From Enoplolaimus lenunculus (Eukaryota; Nematoda; Enoplea; Enoplida; Thoracostomopsidae): a stretch of DNA of 64,000 bases. This document shows, in pieces, positions 43,851-55,500 of the stretch. The position numbers and the translations under genes are program-made. The stretch covers positions 96,307 through 160,306 of the forward strand of contig JASANG010001853.1 in NCBI GenBank assembly GCA_030248215.1, read 5' to 3'. Position 1 is the first letter of the stretch, and the number at the start of each line of letters is the position of its first letter. The notes under the pieces were generated by a model that saw nothing but the letters and a program-made list of their open reading frames with translations, made no database searches and was not told the DNA's origin.

Positions 43851-45635
43851 CAATTTTATTGCTAGTACCTCGGTTAATATGAGACTTGCAAGAAACTGTT
43901 GAGTCTGGTACGGTTACTGTTGCCGTTGTGTCATTTTCGGTTTTCAATATGTGGGTGTTGATCATATAAATTCAGCACAAATTTAAATTGACAATATGTC
44001 GGTTTAGAAATTTATAACTTCTCAGGTTGCCGAGTTTCGATATCTTTGTGCTTTTGTTACCGTCACAACCTATCCTAGTTTGCTTCCTATTTTGAATGAT
44101 AACTTTAGAGAACTTAAACCGCCATATCTTCTGCAGGCTGTATTTGTTAACGATCTGTGCGTTGTTTTTGAAATTAGCACCCGTCTGCTTTACTTTTCAT
44201 CTTAAAGCTCTCTTACGCCTGACTATGTTGTTCGCTTGGAACAGTGAGTTTAACATGTTTTATTTTGCGGTGTGAAAAAGCAAAATCAACAGTAGTGGTT
44301 GTAAAAAGGTCGTAAGAACGCAGATGTTGGTGCCGAGTAGTTACCGTTTTTCAGAAGAAAATTTGACTTCGGTAAACTGAATAGAAGTTCTTTCATTGTG
44401 TATTACTTTGAATGTGTTGCAGTTTGAAGATGTGTGCAACCATATTTGCCGAAATCTTAGTTTTGATCTTGTACATCGTAAAGATATCATGAAATAGCGT
44501 GGTTATGTTTTTATGCATTGTAAATAATTGTCTATCATATCTAAGTATATATTTTATTAATGGTTTAAATGCGTACGTAATGAAGTTCTTGAATTGTTTC
44601 AATTAAAGAGATAGTACTATATTTGATACGATTTGTGCTTGTATAAATTCCGGCAAGTTAGTGACCGCGGTTGTGATTACCAGGACATCTCGTTCCATCC
44701 GTTTTTGCGGCTATTTAATCGATTAATTAAGGTAGTTTTTGCAATTTGTATATGGTTGGACGTATCCTGATTTTGTTTATTTTAAGAGTTTATAGAAACA
44801 GTTTTTAGTGGGCTTCTTTCTGTGTACTACTTATGAGTTAAAAGGCGATTCATTAGGTTTTTTGATTAGCAAATTCTGGTTTCGTCGTTTATAAGGTTAT
44901 ATATGGGAAATATGATTTGTAGTATCGAACAAATGGTCTTGTCTCAAAAGTAATTTTGGTAACATCTTGTTTGTACAAAAACGCGGTGCTAAGAGTAAGG
45001 CGAGTATGGTGTATTTGCTGATGAATATATTGCAGAAGCAGTACATTGTTTGAAATAAATTTGTCACTTGCGGATGTTAGAGCAACTATTCTTAATTTTT
45101 GTGCTCAACTGGTTGCTGCTCAGCGAACACTTGGCCGCTCGTAGTGTTGCTACATTTAGTCAGAAAGGCCAGGTACTCAGTGCATGCAAATTCCCCGTTC
45201 AAAATATTTCCGGTTGTATCCTGAGGTATTCTAATATTTTAGTTTGTCCTAAAACATGTAAGTTGTGGTCAATCTAAAAGGCCTTCGTATTGTCTCGGGG
45301 CAGCAAAGCACTGGGAGTACACAGTACAAATATACCTATATAATTTGGGACAGCGCAACAGTTCAAACAGTTTGACAGCGGGAAGTTGGTATAGTTGGAC
45401 TGCGGGGACAGGTCAGATAGAGAGACAGTTGGGCAATCATGCTACTGCTAACAGCGCTGACACCTGGGATAATGTTTTCAAAAATTAAACTAAATGATAT
45501 TTTATGCTTTTTATCGAACATATATATTCCTTGATTTAATGTTGCCCACCGCAAGGTAAAGTTTCCCCGCATTTTCCCACCAAAACTAATTGCGCCTCGC
45601 CTAAATTTGAACTTCCGAACAGCATGGACCAGGTC
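43851..45635. other. Intergenic, nothing recognised
   Basis: No gene or named repeat supported. An open frame at 45068-45277 has no recognisable content. Confidence 0.35.
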
Positions 45636-46222
45636 CAGGGTGTAACCGGATATCCGTTTTGATTTCAGGTAAAAATCGGTGTTCGTTTGCATTAATATAG
45701 GAATATATTATATAGTTTTGAAACTGCAATTGTTAGCCGTCGGATTGTCTCAGGACAGCAATAAATCGAGTGTACACACATACGCCCTCCTGTTCACATA
45801 TGCACAGCCAAATATATATTAATAGTGACTAGAATAATAGGGGAGGAGTGATACTTTATTGGGTCTCCAGAGGCTACCTATGTTATTAAGTTACGAACTG
45901 TTATTTATTTTTAACACTGCATTCGTTATAGATATTCGTATTGCAACTATCATGCTTAAGTTTCAAAAGATGTTTTATTTTGCTGTACGCGGATAAATAT
46001 TCACCGGGTTTCTAAACTTTTAAAGAAAAAATTGGCGGATGCAGCGAAATTTAAGATTTTGGTCGAGCTTCATAATTTTTATTTCATTTCGAACAAGTGA
46101 GATATATACATACATGATTTATAACTAATTTTGAGCGTAAAAATAATTACCGTTATTTCTGTAACGGAAACAGATACCTAATTTTTACCGGAAACGCAAA
46201 CAGATATCTGAGGTACACCTTG
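45636..46222. mobile_element. hAT-like MITE, family D, long or interrupted copy
   Basis: Left end CAGGGTGTAACCGGATATCC; right part CGGAAACGCAAACAGATATC then ACACCTTG. It is longer than other copies, probably carrying an insertion near 45725-45830. No clear target duplication. Confidence 0.55.
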
Positions 46223-46703
46223 GTTGTGACATATTCAAGGTTAGATACATTGCGGCCATGGTCAATTACTGGAACACTTATCCTAAGCTTCTGCGACCCT
46301 TTGTATCCTTTTCAACGCGCTATGCAGAAGCCCCGGTTAAACACAAATGCAATCGCTTCAGATTCATAAAACGCAACAGCTTTCACCTTGCCCTAATTCA
46401 GAATGAATTCAGGTCCTGGCAACCCCATTGGTCACGACCTCATTTGCTTGTTAACCGACACCCACACGTGAGTCTCCGCCAACCTTTGCAAGCGAGGCAC
46501 GATACGCCTTTTCCGTCTACCGCCTTCTAGCAACGCCTAAGTCTAACTTAAGTTCATGGACTCCCTTTATTAGGGTGTGGATTTAATGTTTGGTTTTAGT
46601 TTATCTTTTAGTTTTGAGTTTGAAATATGATTTGAGGGCGGCAGAGCCACCTACAGGGGTCAGAGGCTAGGGGGCTGCAATCCCGTCCCGAGAAAAGTAA
46701 AAG

Positions 46704-46891
46704 CTGGGACAATTGGGACAGATGGGACTGGGGAACAGATGGGACAAACGGGACAGTTGGGACAAACGGGACAGATGGGACAAATGCGATAGGTGGACAG
46801 TTGAAACAGATGGGACAGTGGGGACAGATAAGACAGTTAGGACAGATGGGACAATTGAGACAAACGGGGCAGATGGGACAAACTGGACAGA
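46704..46891. repeat. GGGACA minisatellite
   Basis: About 190 bp of a decanucleotide with consensus near TGGGACAGAT/TGGGACAAAC, strongly purine-biased on the + strand. The minus-strand frames read as CP(I/V)CPxC-type repeats and are artefacts of it. Confidence 0.9.
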
Positions 46892-47039
46892 TATATATCT
46901 TACGTAAATATATCTGCTTGTGCATATGTAAACAGGAGCGCATAAAGTGTGCACTCCTGTATATTTCTGTCCCGGGAAATTGGGACGGCCTTTATAGTAA
47001 CATGGGCCCATATCAGGATGCAACCGGAGGTGAAAAATA

Positions 47040-47334
47040 CCAGAGGATTTTTGGGTGCGAGGAATCTGAATAAATTGTTTACAAACCTTCAAAACCGATA
47101 ATCAAATAGTTAGGTAGTAGATAATTTGCATATATGTTTAATTGATGACTTTTAAATTATTTCACTAATTTAGGGTTACTGAAGGGTTTTTCGGTGCGAG
47201 AATTCTGAATAATCTGTTTACAAACCTCCAAAACCGATAAATCAATATTTATCTAATAACTAAATTGCATATTAGCTTAATTCCTTGAGTGTGTTCGAGC
47301 TTCGCTCAATACATGTAGTCCCACTACGACTGGT
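47040..47334 (+). mobile_element. HINE copy C (3' portion)
   Basis: Two core units (GGGTGCGAGGAATCTGAATA...), the subTIR CGAGCTTCGCTCAAT, the hairpin TAGTCCCACTACGACT and the CTGGT end. The 5' block is missing. It is the left arm of a palindrome with copy D. Confidence 0.75.
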
Positions 47335-47912
47335 TTATAACTAAAAATGAAAAATTGCGTGATATACAGATGATTTTTTACTAATTTTGAGCATAAAAAT
47401 AAATTACCGGTCCGAAACGGGTATCCGGTAGTAAAATGTAAAATGATGGTTAATTAGTTAATTTTAGCCAATATCTGCAATATGTTGTTAAGCTGCTAGG
47501 TTTTACGCTAATTTTCTGGGAAATTTCGGAAGAAATACCGGTAATTTGTTATTTGTATGCTCAAAATTACTAAATAAATCATCTGTATATATCGCAATTT
47601 TTCATTTTTAGTTATAAACCAGTCGTAGTGGGACTACATGTATTGAGCGAAGCTCGAACACACTTAAGGAATTAAGTTAATATGCAATTTAGTTATTAGA
47701 TAAATATTGATTTATCTGTGTTGGAGGTTTGTAAACAGGTTATTCAGAATTCTCGCACCGAAAAACCCTTCAGTACCCCTAAAATAATGAAATAATTTAA
47801 AAGTCATCAATTAAGCAAATATGCAAATTAGCTACTAGCTAACTATTTGATTATCGGTTTTGAAGGTTTGTAAACAATTTATTCAGATTCCTCGCACCCA
47901 AAAATCCTTTAT
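47040..47912. repeat. Palindrome formed by tail-to-tail HINE copies
   Basis: Arms about 47040-47411 and 47538-47912 are inverted repeats through both HINE 3' halves and about 75 bp beyond the HINE ends (AACTAAAAATGAAAAATTGC...TTACCGG). The spacer is about 126 bp. High arm identity by eye. Confidence 0.8.
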
Positions 47913-48360
47913 TGCTGAAATTAGACAGCTTGTAACCCTAATTAATTTCGGTTTGTTGACATTTATTCAGATTCCTCGCACCCAAAACCCTTTCTTGCTA
48001 AAATTAGATTGTAACAATAATTAGTGAAATATTTTAAGAAGTCCTAATTTAGGGTTATCTGTTATGCTAATATGCAAATTGGCCATTAGCTAACTATTCA
48101 GTTATCGGTTATGGAGGTTTGTGAACAATTGATTCAGATATCTCGTACCCAAAAACCCTTTATTACTAAAATTAGATTGCTTGTAATCCAAATAATTAGT
48201 GAAATACAGTAGAATTCGTAATTTAGGCTTAACCAATTCTGCAAATTAGCCTGTAGCTAATAAAAGGCTTAAAATTTTAAAACCCCATTGCGAGGCTAGC
48301 AGTCCAGGATAATAAACTTTCAAACAAAACATTTATTAAAATCGGTTCAGCGGATCTTGC
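47618..48360 (-). mobile_element. HINE copy D
   Basis: Minus-strand copy starting at its 3' end (ACCAGTCGTAGTGGGACTAC), then ATTGAGCGAAGCTCGAACAC, four core units, and part of the 5' block (AAAATCGGTTCAGC) near 48335-48355. The subTIR of the 5' end is not seen. Confidence 0.75.
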
Positions 48361-48684
48361 GGTGCAACCGCCATTTCTTTAAAATTTCAGGTAGCTCGTT
48401 AAATATAATATATGCATGCCTCGACTGTAAAATAAAACATCTTTGAAACTTTTTTACTTCAATGTCTGTATTCCGCTTCCGTTATTTTTTCACTGTCCAT
48501 TTCCGTTATTTTTACTATCCGTTTATACATACGGTGCAACTGGAATTATGAATACCGGAACAGGCAAGTGATCGAAAATTCATTTTAACGCTATTTTATC
48601 GCTTTTAATCGTGTAAACACAACATTTAAAATGCAAAAATTCTGAAACAAAATGCATTATAGCTTAAAACGTATGATAAATTAT

Positions 48685-49370
48685 GGCCCAATTTCCCAAA
48701 ATCTCAAGTTCCGGGTAATATCCGAATTTTCCAAAATCCCGATTTCCCTGACATAAGGATCCCAATTTCCCAAAATCCCGAGCTTGCGCCGAAGATCGGA
48801 ATTTCCCGGCAAAATTCCTATTTCTTAAAATCCAAGTTTCGCAGGCAATATCCTGTTTACTAAAATCCCGAACGAAAAAGGTTGTGCTCAAAATAGCAAT
48901 TTTCCCATAGAATCAGAATCTACCAAAACTATTCCCCAAAATCCCTAGCCAAACGTTTAGCCGAAAATCACAATTTCCCAGCAGAATTCCAATTTCCCAA
49001 AATCCCAATTTCTAGGTAATGGGATTTACCAAAATCCAGAGCGAAAAAGGTGGTGACGAAAATAGCAATTTTACGGCATAATTCCCACTTCCCAAAATCT
49101 TAATTTCCCGGGTAATATCCCTCGATGAAAATAGCTATTTCCCGGGTAATATCCGAATTGCCCAAAATCTGAATTTCCCAAAAAGCTAGCGCCGAATATC
49201 GGAATTTCCCAACAGAATTCCTATTTTTCAAAATTCATAATTCCCGAGTAAATATCCAAATTTCCCAAAATCCCGTTGCGCTAAAAATAGCAACTTCCCG
49301 GCGTCGGCGGATTTCCAATTTCCCGACAGAATCCTAATTTCCCAAAATTCCAATTTCCCGCGTAATATCT
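48685..49370. repeat. AATTTCCCAAAATCCC minisatellite
   Basis: About 690 bp of irregular units built from AATTTCCC and AAAATCCC with GGGTAATATCC linkers; higher-order units of about 100 bp include AGCGAAAAAGGTGGTG-like spacers. No coding signal. Confidence 0.88.
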
Positions 49371-49730
49371 TTAACTATTGGGAGGGACCTAAAAGCTTGT
49401 CGACTCTCGGTTTCGTAAAGTTCTGCTGTTATTAATTTTAGATTCGCGTTATATTTCCGCTATTTTTGTCTACTATACATTTCACTGCAACACTGCAATT
49501 CTGCTTATGCGTATTCCCAATTGTGTACTCATATACACCCACGGAGCCTTGGCCTAGCTGTTCACCAGTTAACAACATACCACGTTTTATTGAGCACGCA
49601 CAGAAAAGTAAGCAACTATATAAATAAACGAAAGAACACATAATACATTGCTACAGAGGATTTATATCCTACGCACCCGCAGGTCCTAAATTGGGACAGA
49701 GCTTTTTAACTTTTAATGTATGAGTAGTAT

Positions 49731-50194
49731 CCCAAGTCGTAATTCAGCCCAAGTCGTTATTCAGCCCAATTCCGAATTGGGCTAATCCAAAGCGGAATTA
49801 CGACTTGGGCTTGCATAAGGGTTGCGCTATACTTTTGTTGACGTCCGACACCGTCCGTTACCGTCGGGCGCCGTCTATAACCGTGCGGTACTTATGGTAC
49901 GAAAGGTGACGAACGGCGCCGTACGGATGACGCACGGTGACGGACGGCGCCATACGGGTGACGGACGTCAAATATAGCGCAATTTGATAGGTTACCTGAT
50001 AGCCGCAATCCAGTTTGATTCCACTTTGGACCAGTCCAAAACTTGGGATTTGATATTCGAGGACGGTATTAGGGCAGTAAGCAATAACAAGGCGTGAACT
50101 TGTAGCAGAGCAAGAATTACACCGTGGGCTAGCCCAAGTCGTTATTCTGCGCTGAACTAGCCCAATTCGGAATTGGGCTGGATTACGACTTGGG
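49731..50194. mobile_element. Fold-back element with nested fold-back insert
   Basis: Outer ends CCCAAGTCGTAATTC and ATTACGACTTGGG are inverted. Near each end is the dyad AGCCCAATTC(C/G)GAATTGGGCT. In the middle, 49822-49982 is a second inverted-repeat unit (TTGCGCTATA...TTGACGTCCG / GACGGACGTCAAATATAGCG) full of CGCCGT/ACGGCG motifs. No coding capacity. Confidence 0.65.
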
Positions 50195-50487
50195 TTACGA
50201 CATATATACTCTGCAAAAAATGAATTGCAACTTTAAAGTAAAACACTTGAAATAATAATGTAACTTCGTTAACTTTTTGCAGTATATGCTGACAAGCTTG
50301 TTTACATTTCATGAAATTGATGTAGTTCGCCGACACTGGTGAACGTTTTGAATCGGAGTTTTAAACAGTTGAGTAGTCCATCCGATAATATTATTAAATG
50401 TATAATGAATAAAAAATGCTGTTCCGTGCGTTATTGCACACCCAATGCATTATACAATGGTAAAAAATTAAAAACGGTACTTGATTT

Positions 50488-50790
50488 ATGATATGGTTAC
50501 AAAACAACATACAAATTACAAATTCACAGATAGCCCAGGCCAGAATGAAACTATCGCTTACATTCGGTTCAATAATTCCAGATAAGCAGTATGTAGTACC
50601 ATACAAAACCCTTTACGAAAATTTTATTGCCGATGCTGATGGGACTGAAATAACGAAGGTATGTTATACGGCAGAATCGGCGAACAAAGAAACAAACAGA
50701 ACAGAATTCAAGAATATTTACATTTGTGTTACAAATAAGTTTCTACGTTTAACCGAAGCAGTCGTAAAAGGTGAAGCTGTAAAAACATAA
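50488..50790 (+). CDS. Hypothetical 100-residue open frame
   Basis: An ATG-to-stop frame ending at TAA, with balanced composition (MKLSLTFGSIIPDKQY; KFLRLTEAVVKGEAV) rather than the AT-noise look of neighbouring frames. It stops 27 bp before HINE copy B. I recognise no family. It could be an exon of an unseen gene, a retrogene piece or a fragment of a mobile element. Confidence 0.3.
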   Translation: MIWLQNNIQITNSQIAQARMKLSLTFGSIIPDKQYVVPYKTLYENFIADADGTEITKVCYTAESANKETNRTEFKNIYICVTNKFLRLTEAVVKGEAVKT

Positions 50791-50817
50791 AATACCTTTC
50801 TGGGATGTAACATTTTC

Positions 50818-51878
50818 ATTGAGCGAAGCTCGGAGTTTCGCGAAGCGTTTTATGTTTTGTACTTGGGGGTCGAAAGGTGGATGTCCGACCGTCCGTCTGT
50901 CCGTCCAAAAAGAATCTCAAGAACGGCTGAACCGATTTTGATAAACTTTTTTTGTTTAAAAGCCAATTATCTTGGGGTGTTAACCTCACATTGACGTGTT
51001 AAAGTTTTAAGCCGTTTATTAGCTACAGGCTAATTTGCATAATTAATTAAGCCTAAATTAGGACTTTCCACAATATTTCACTAATTATTACAATTAGAAG
51101 CAATCTAATTTTAGCATTAAAGGGTTTTTGGGTGCGAGGAATCTGAGTAGACTGTTTACAAACCTCCAAAACCGATACTTGAGCAGTTAGCTAATAGATA
51201 ATTTGCATATTAGCATAGTTTATAGCCTAAATTAGGACTTTTTACAATATTTCTGTAATTATTAAGGTTAACAGCAATATAATTTCAGCACTAAAGGGTT
51301 TTTAGGTGCGAGGAATTTGAATAAATTGTTACATCCAAAACCGATAACTGAATAGTTAGCTAATAGCTTTTTTGCATATTGCTTAACTGACAAGAAAAAA
51401 TTAGGACTTTTTAAATTATTTCAATAATCTTTAGGGTTTACTGCAGGTGTTTTTGGGTGCGAAGAATCTGAATAAATTGTTTACAAACGTCTAAAACCGA
51501 TAATTGAGTAGTTAGCTAATAGATAATTTGCATATAAGCATAATTGATAAGCTTAAATTAGGCGTTTTTACAATGTTTTACTAATTATTAGGGTTACAAG
51601 CAAGATAATTTCAGCAATAATGGGTTTTCGGGTGCGAGGAATCAATAAATAACTTCCATATTTGCTTAATTGACGAGACAAAATTAGGACTTTTTAAATT
51701 ATTCCAATAATTATTAGGGTGGCTGAAGGGTTTTTGGATGCGAGGAATCTGATGAAATTGCTTAAAAACTTCCAAAACCGATAAATGAATAGTTAGCTAA
51801 TAACTAATTTGAATATTACCTTAATTGCTTTCGTGTGTTCGAGCTTCGCTCAATAAATGTAGTCCCACTACGACTGGT
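50818..51878 (+). mobile_element. HINE copy B, complete-looking
   Basis: ATTGAGCGAAGCTCGG at the left, the GTCCGTCTGTCCGTCC and GAACGGCTGAACCGATTTTG block, five or so core units, CGAGCTTCGCTCAAT, hairpin AGTCCCACTACGACT and CTGGTT. About 1.06 kb and uninterrupted, the best reference copy in the window. Confidence 0.8.
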
Positions 51879-52314
51879 TATTCAAAATGTTACTCGTGTG
51901 TGGACCGTAGTAGAGTAGGAAATAAAACCAACTCTAATCGTAGCCAAATTTCACTGCCTCGCCTTTTGTTGCAATGATTTGCTATAACTGGCCACAAACG
52001 AACTTTACCGCCACTTACAGAATATTTAAAAAAATTCCAGTAGCAAATCACAAATCATAGAGTCTCATAACGAACTTGACACATCACAGGTATAAACCAC
52101 TCTATTCAACACACTGCGCCAAATAGCGACCTTTGATCCGCAAGTCATTTTCCACAAGTAGTAATGGTGCATGTTGCGTAGACATTCATCGCTTAAAATA
52201 TCCTAATTAATCGATGCAATCACGAAAACAAATAAGTGGCGGCGTATCGGCGACTGGCCATAAAACCAGGGAAGTATTTCGCCAAACATAGAGATTACAT
52301 GAATATCGAGATGG
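51879..52314. other. DIP2 3' flank
   Basis: Short interval between HINE copy B and the DIP2 stop codon; presumably DIP2 3' UTR. No clear poly(A) signal on the minus strand. Confidence 0.4.
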
Positions 52315-52567
52315 TTACATATTATACGCCACATATATCGGGTCTAGTTGATCGTGTAGAAACGCATCGCGGAGGTGCATTCGTTGCTTTTCGCCCCGTG
52401 AATTAATTGGGACTGTTCCTGGATCACAAATGACAACCACGCCAACAATCAAATAGTGATCTTCAAGCACCGCTGACGTTACCAGAGGCACCAAATCCAA
52501 AGCTTCAGACTCTGGACTGTCCAATTCGGCGACAACGACAAGCAGATTGGTCCATGTGAACACAGCA
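52315..52567 (-). CDS. DIP2: DIP2 exon p (last) and stop
   Basis: AVFTWTNLLVVVAELDSPES, LDLVPLVTSAVLEDHYLIVG, PINSRGEKQRMHLRDAFLHD, ending QLDPIYVAYNM and TAA at 52315-52317. The tail is nearly identical to vertebrate DIP2. Confidence 0.96.
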
Positions 52568-55500
52568 CTGAAGGTATTAAAGTAAAAATGTAAGAAAGTA
52601 TAAATGGCTAGCTGCGGAATGATTTTTGAAACTGGCCAATAAATAAAACAAGAAATTTCGTCTAGGCCCAGACCCACCAAAATATCTCAAAAATGAGCAA
52701 GTACAAATTTGTCTGTAATCTCTCTTGTATGAAACTTCTAGGTCAATAAAAATTTGTGTTTGTAATCAAAACCTACATAATAAAAAAAAACTCAGAAACA
52801 CAAAAGATTATTAGATTTAAGGTAAACACTCCTTTTTCGTCTCATACGAGAAAACAATTTTAATGAACTCCACATAATCATTACCATTCAACAATTCGTT
52901 TGTGAGCTCGCAAAACAGTTGCTTCAATATCAACTGGATGATAACGCATTCCGCGCAACATCAACGTTTCATCAAGTGATCCAATAATGAATAAAGCATC
53001 ATGGAGACCTGAAGCAACACTAAAAGAAAGTACAGATGTAGAACCGAAACCAAATCAACAGTTCAATGAATTATGAAACGGTAAGAGGTTAATCAGTATT
53101 GATCACTACAGAATATTAATATACGTAATAAACCCCTTAACTGCTTGGAAAAGTCAAAGCTATTTAGTTGACTCATACATATGACTATCCATAAGATTAC
53201 TCAGCTAGCATTTTGAGATTCAGAAAAATTGCCACATAGCATAATATTGATTAAATTATAAACCACTTAATTCTTTGGAAAATCCAAAATTCATATTTTA
53301 ATAACTCACAAGTACATATGATTGCAATTACAATGTTACCAAGCTAGTAATTGCTAGTTTCTGAAAAGTGAGGACTTAGCCTAGCCCTCTTATTATAGCT
53401 TACCGCCGTCCGCGGTTACTGATTGCGTCTGTCGAATGAACCCGAGATACCCAGTCCTGGCATAAGTGTTTCGCGTGTCCCCGGTCGATAATCGAGCGTG
53501 AAAATGATCTGCGTGCAGTGAAGATTCTTCGCCGTGAACAGTGAAATAGCCGGCGGCATTCGTTGGCGCCCGGACCCAAACTTCGCCCAAATGTGAATCA
53601 GCGCACTGTCCGCGAGTATCAGGATTCGCGATTACAACGCTGACACCCGGTAACAGCTAAAACAAATACATAATGAACACATCAAGCAATTTTTGGGCAA
53701 AATAGATGGGTTTCCACTCCTCTTTTGTCACAAAATAAACCGTATTTAAAAACCCAGCCACATGTTAGCATCAATGAATTTACCACAGGTTTTCAAATGG
53801 AATAAATATAGTTTTATTCAAGCCTACGATATACCTCCCTCGATTCAACGGAGTAAGAGAAAATTCTGTACGCGTGATACAATATCGCGCTTACACGTGC
53901 TGCGTGCTTGGTGCTACAGTTACTGTACATATAACACACTTTTGAATAAACTAAGCTATTGCAAAGACGATATTCCACTCCAAATCGACTTGTTATTCCA
54001 AGTGGAGCATTAATAACATATTTTAAACATCTTCTGATTTTCCCGATCAAAAATTTATATTTGTTCACAATAATTATAGCTCAGTTTAGCGATCAATGCT
54101 TTCACGCTTAACACAACATAACTAATAAGACTTTTGTACATACACTTCCCCATTGAGGTTTCGAAAGTTTCAGATTTTGGCATAACTAAGTCTGACGATT
54201 ATGTGGCTTGGCTTATAAGTAAAGTAAAAGGTACAGTACACTAACACACAAGTACATACCTTGCCAGACTCTGTCAATGCGACACTATGTGGTGCGCCTT
54301 TTTCAACCAATGTAACTCGGTCGTTGCGCAAAGCTCGTAAATCAGCATAGACAATGCTTGGCTCTGGGCTGCTTGCACCCTGAAGTTCACAAAGCAAAAT
54401 GATACCAGCAAAAGTTAAAGTATCAGGATACGGTATAATATATTCTCACTGTATCAAGTTTTACCAAGTGCTAATATTGTACATACCTTACATTCTCTTA
54501 ACCAAGTCAATACCAGCCTTGTCAAGAGTATAATTTTACAAACACAATAAAAAGGAACAGATCTTTTCAAAATGTTATGCTTTCAACCGTTACCTGCATG
54601 CATATGGCAACATTAACGCGACAACCAAAACTTGTTGATACTGCGCGCGCTGACAAACCAAACGGACTGAATAGTTTGGAAAATGCCAGCGATAATGAAA
54701 GCCTGCAAAATAACACGCCATACTACTGTCGAAAATTAAATTAATGTTTACTTGCCGGGGGTTCTTCAATTCGGATTCAAAATGTACAGTTTTCCGCAGC
54801 AGCTACTTACCAAAATTAAAATACACAAAGCTTGTCTGCTAGCACGATGCAACCGAATACCAAAAAATACCACACATGGAATCAAGATACTTCAAAATCG
54901 GTTCCGACATGTGACGGATCTAATGGCGACTGTTAAATGCATATTTCCAGCTCAGAGCAAAAAACTGACATCTGTCTCCAGCTCCGGTATTCCAATAGTT
55001 TTCAGGGTAATTAACGCTAGAACGTATAACACACTATATTCAATTGTTACTTTAGAGCTAAGTGTAAAGGAAAAGATAAATACCTTGGGCGTTCTTCAGC
55101 AACAACAACGCATGTTCGTACGCAACTCAACAATATGCCGCGTTCTTGTAATGTCAAGATTTGAGACGCTAATTCACGTACACATAACTCAATAATGCCG
55201 TATGAACAAAACGTGTCGCGGACTAAAATATTGAAATAAATACACTATTAGCAATAAGTTTGTATTAAATTCCTCATTTACTTAATCAAAATTCAGGTAG
55301 CAGGTGATATACATATTTCGTATGTAATTTTCGAATAATGCAATTATTGTTAAAAGCCCGACAATAAGTCGCTGAACTTTCCTTTTAATAAGTCAATCTT
55401 TCAGCTTTCACAAAACCGCTCCAGCGTGCAACAAAGTTCAAAGATTGAATTCGAACTATTTAATCCATTTCAACGCCAAAACATGACGATTACCTTTATA

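Noticed and set aside
46608-47092. Cys-Pro repeat proteins of 111 and 141 residues on the minus strand
   Set aside because: They are translations of the GGGACA minisatellite, open in all frames because the repeat lacks stops.
54752-55195. 147-residue plus-strand frame
   Set aside because: It overlaps DIP2 exon k, whose minus-strand translation matches DIP2 closely.
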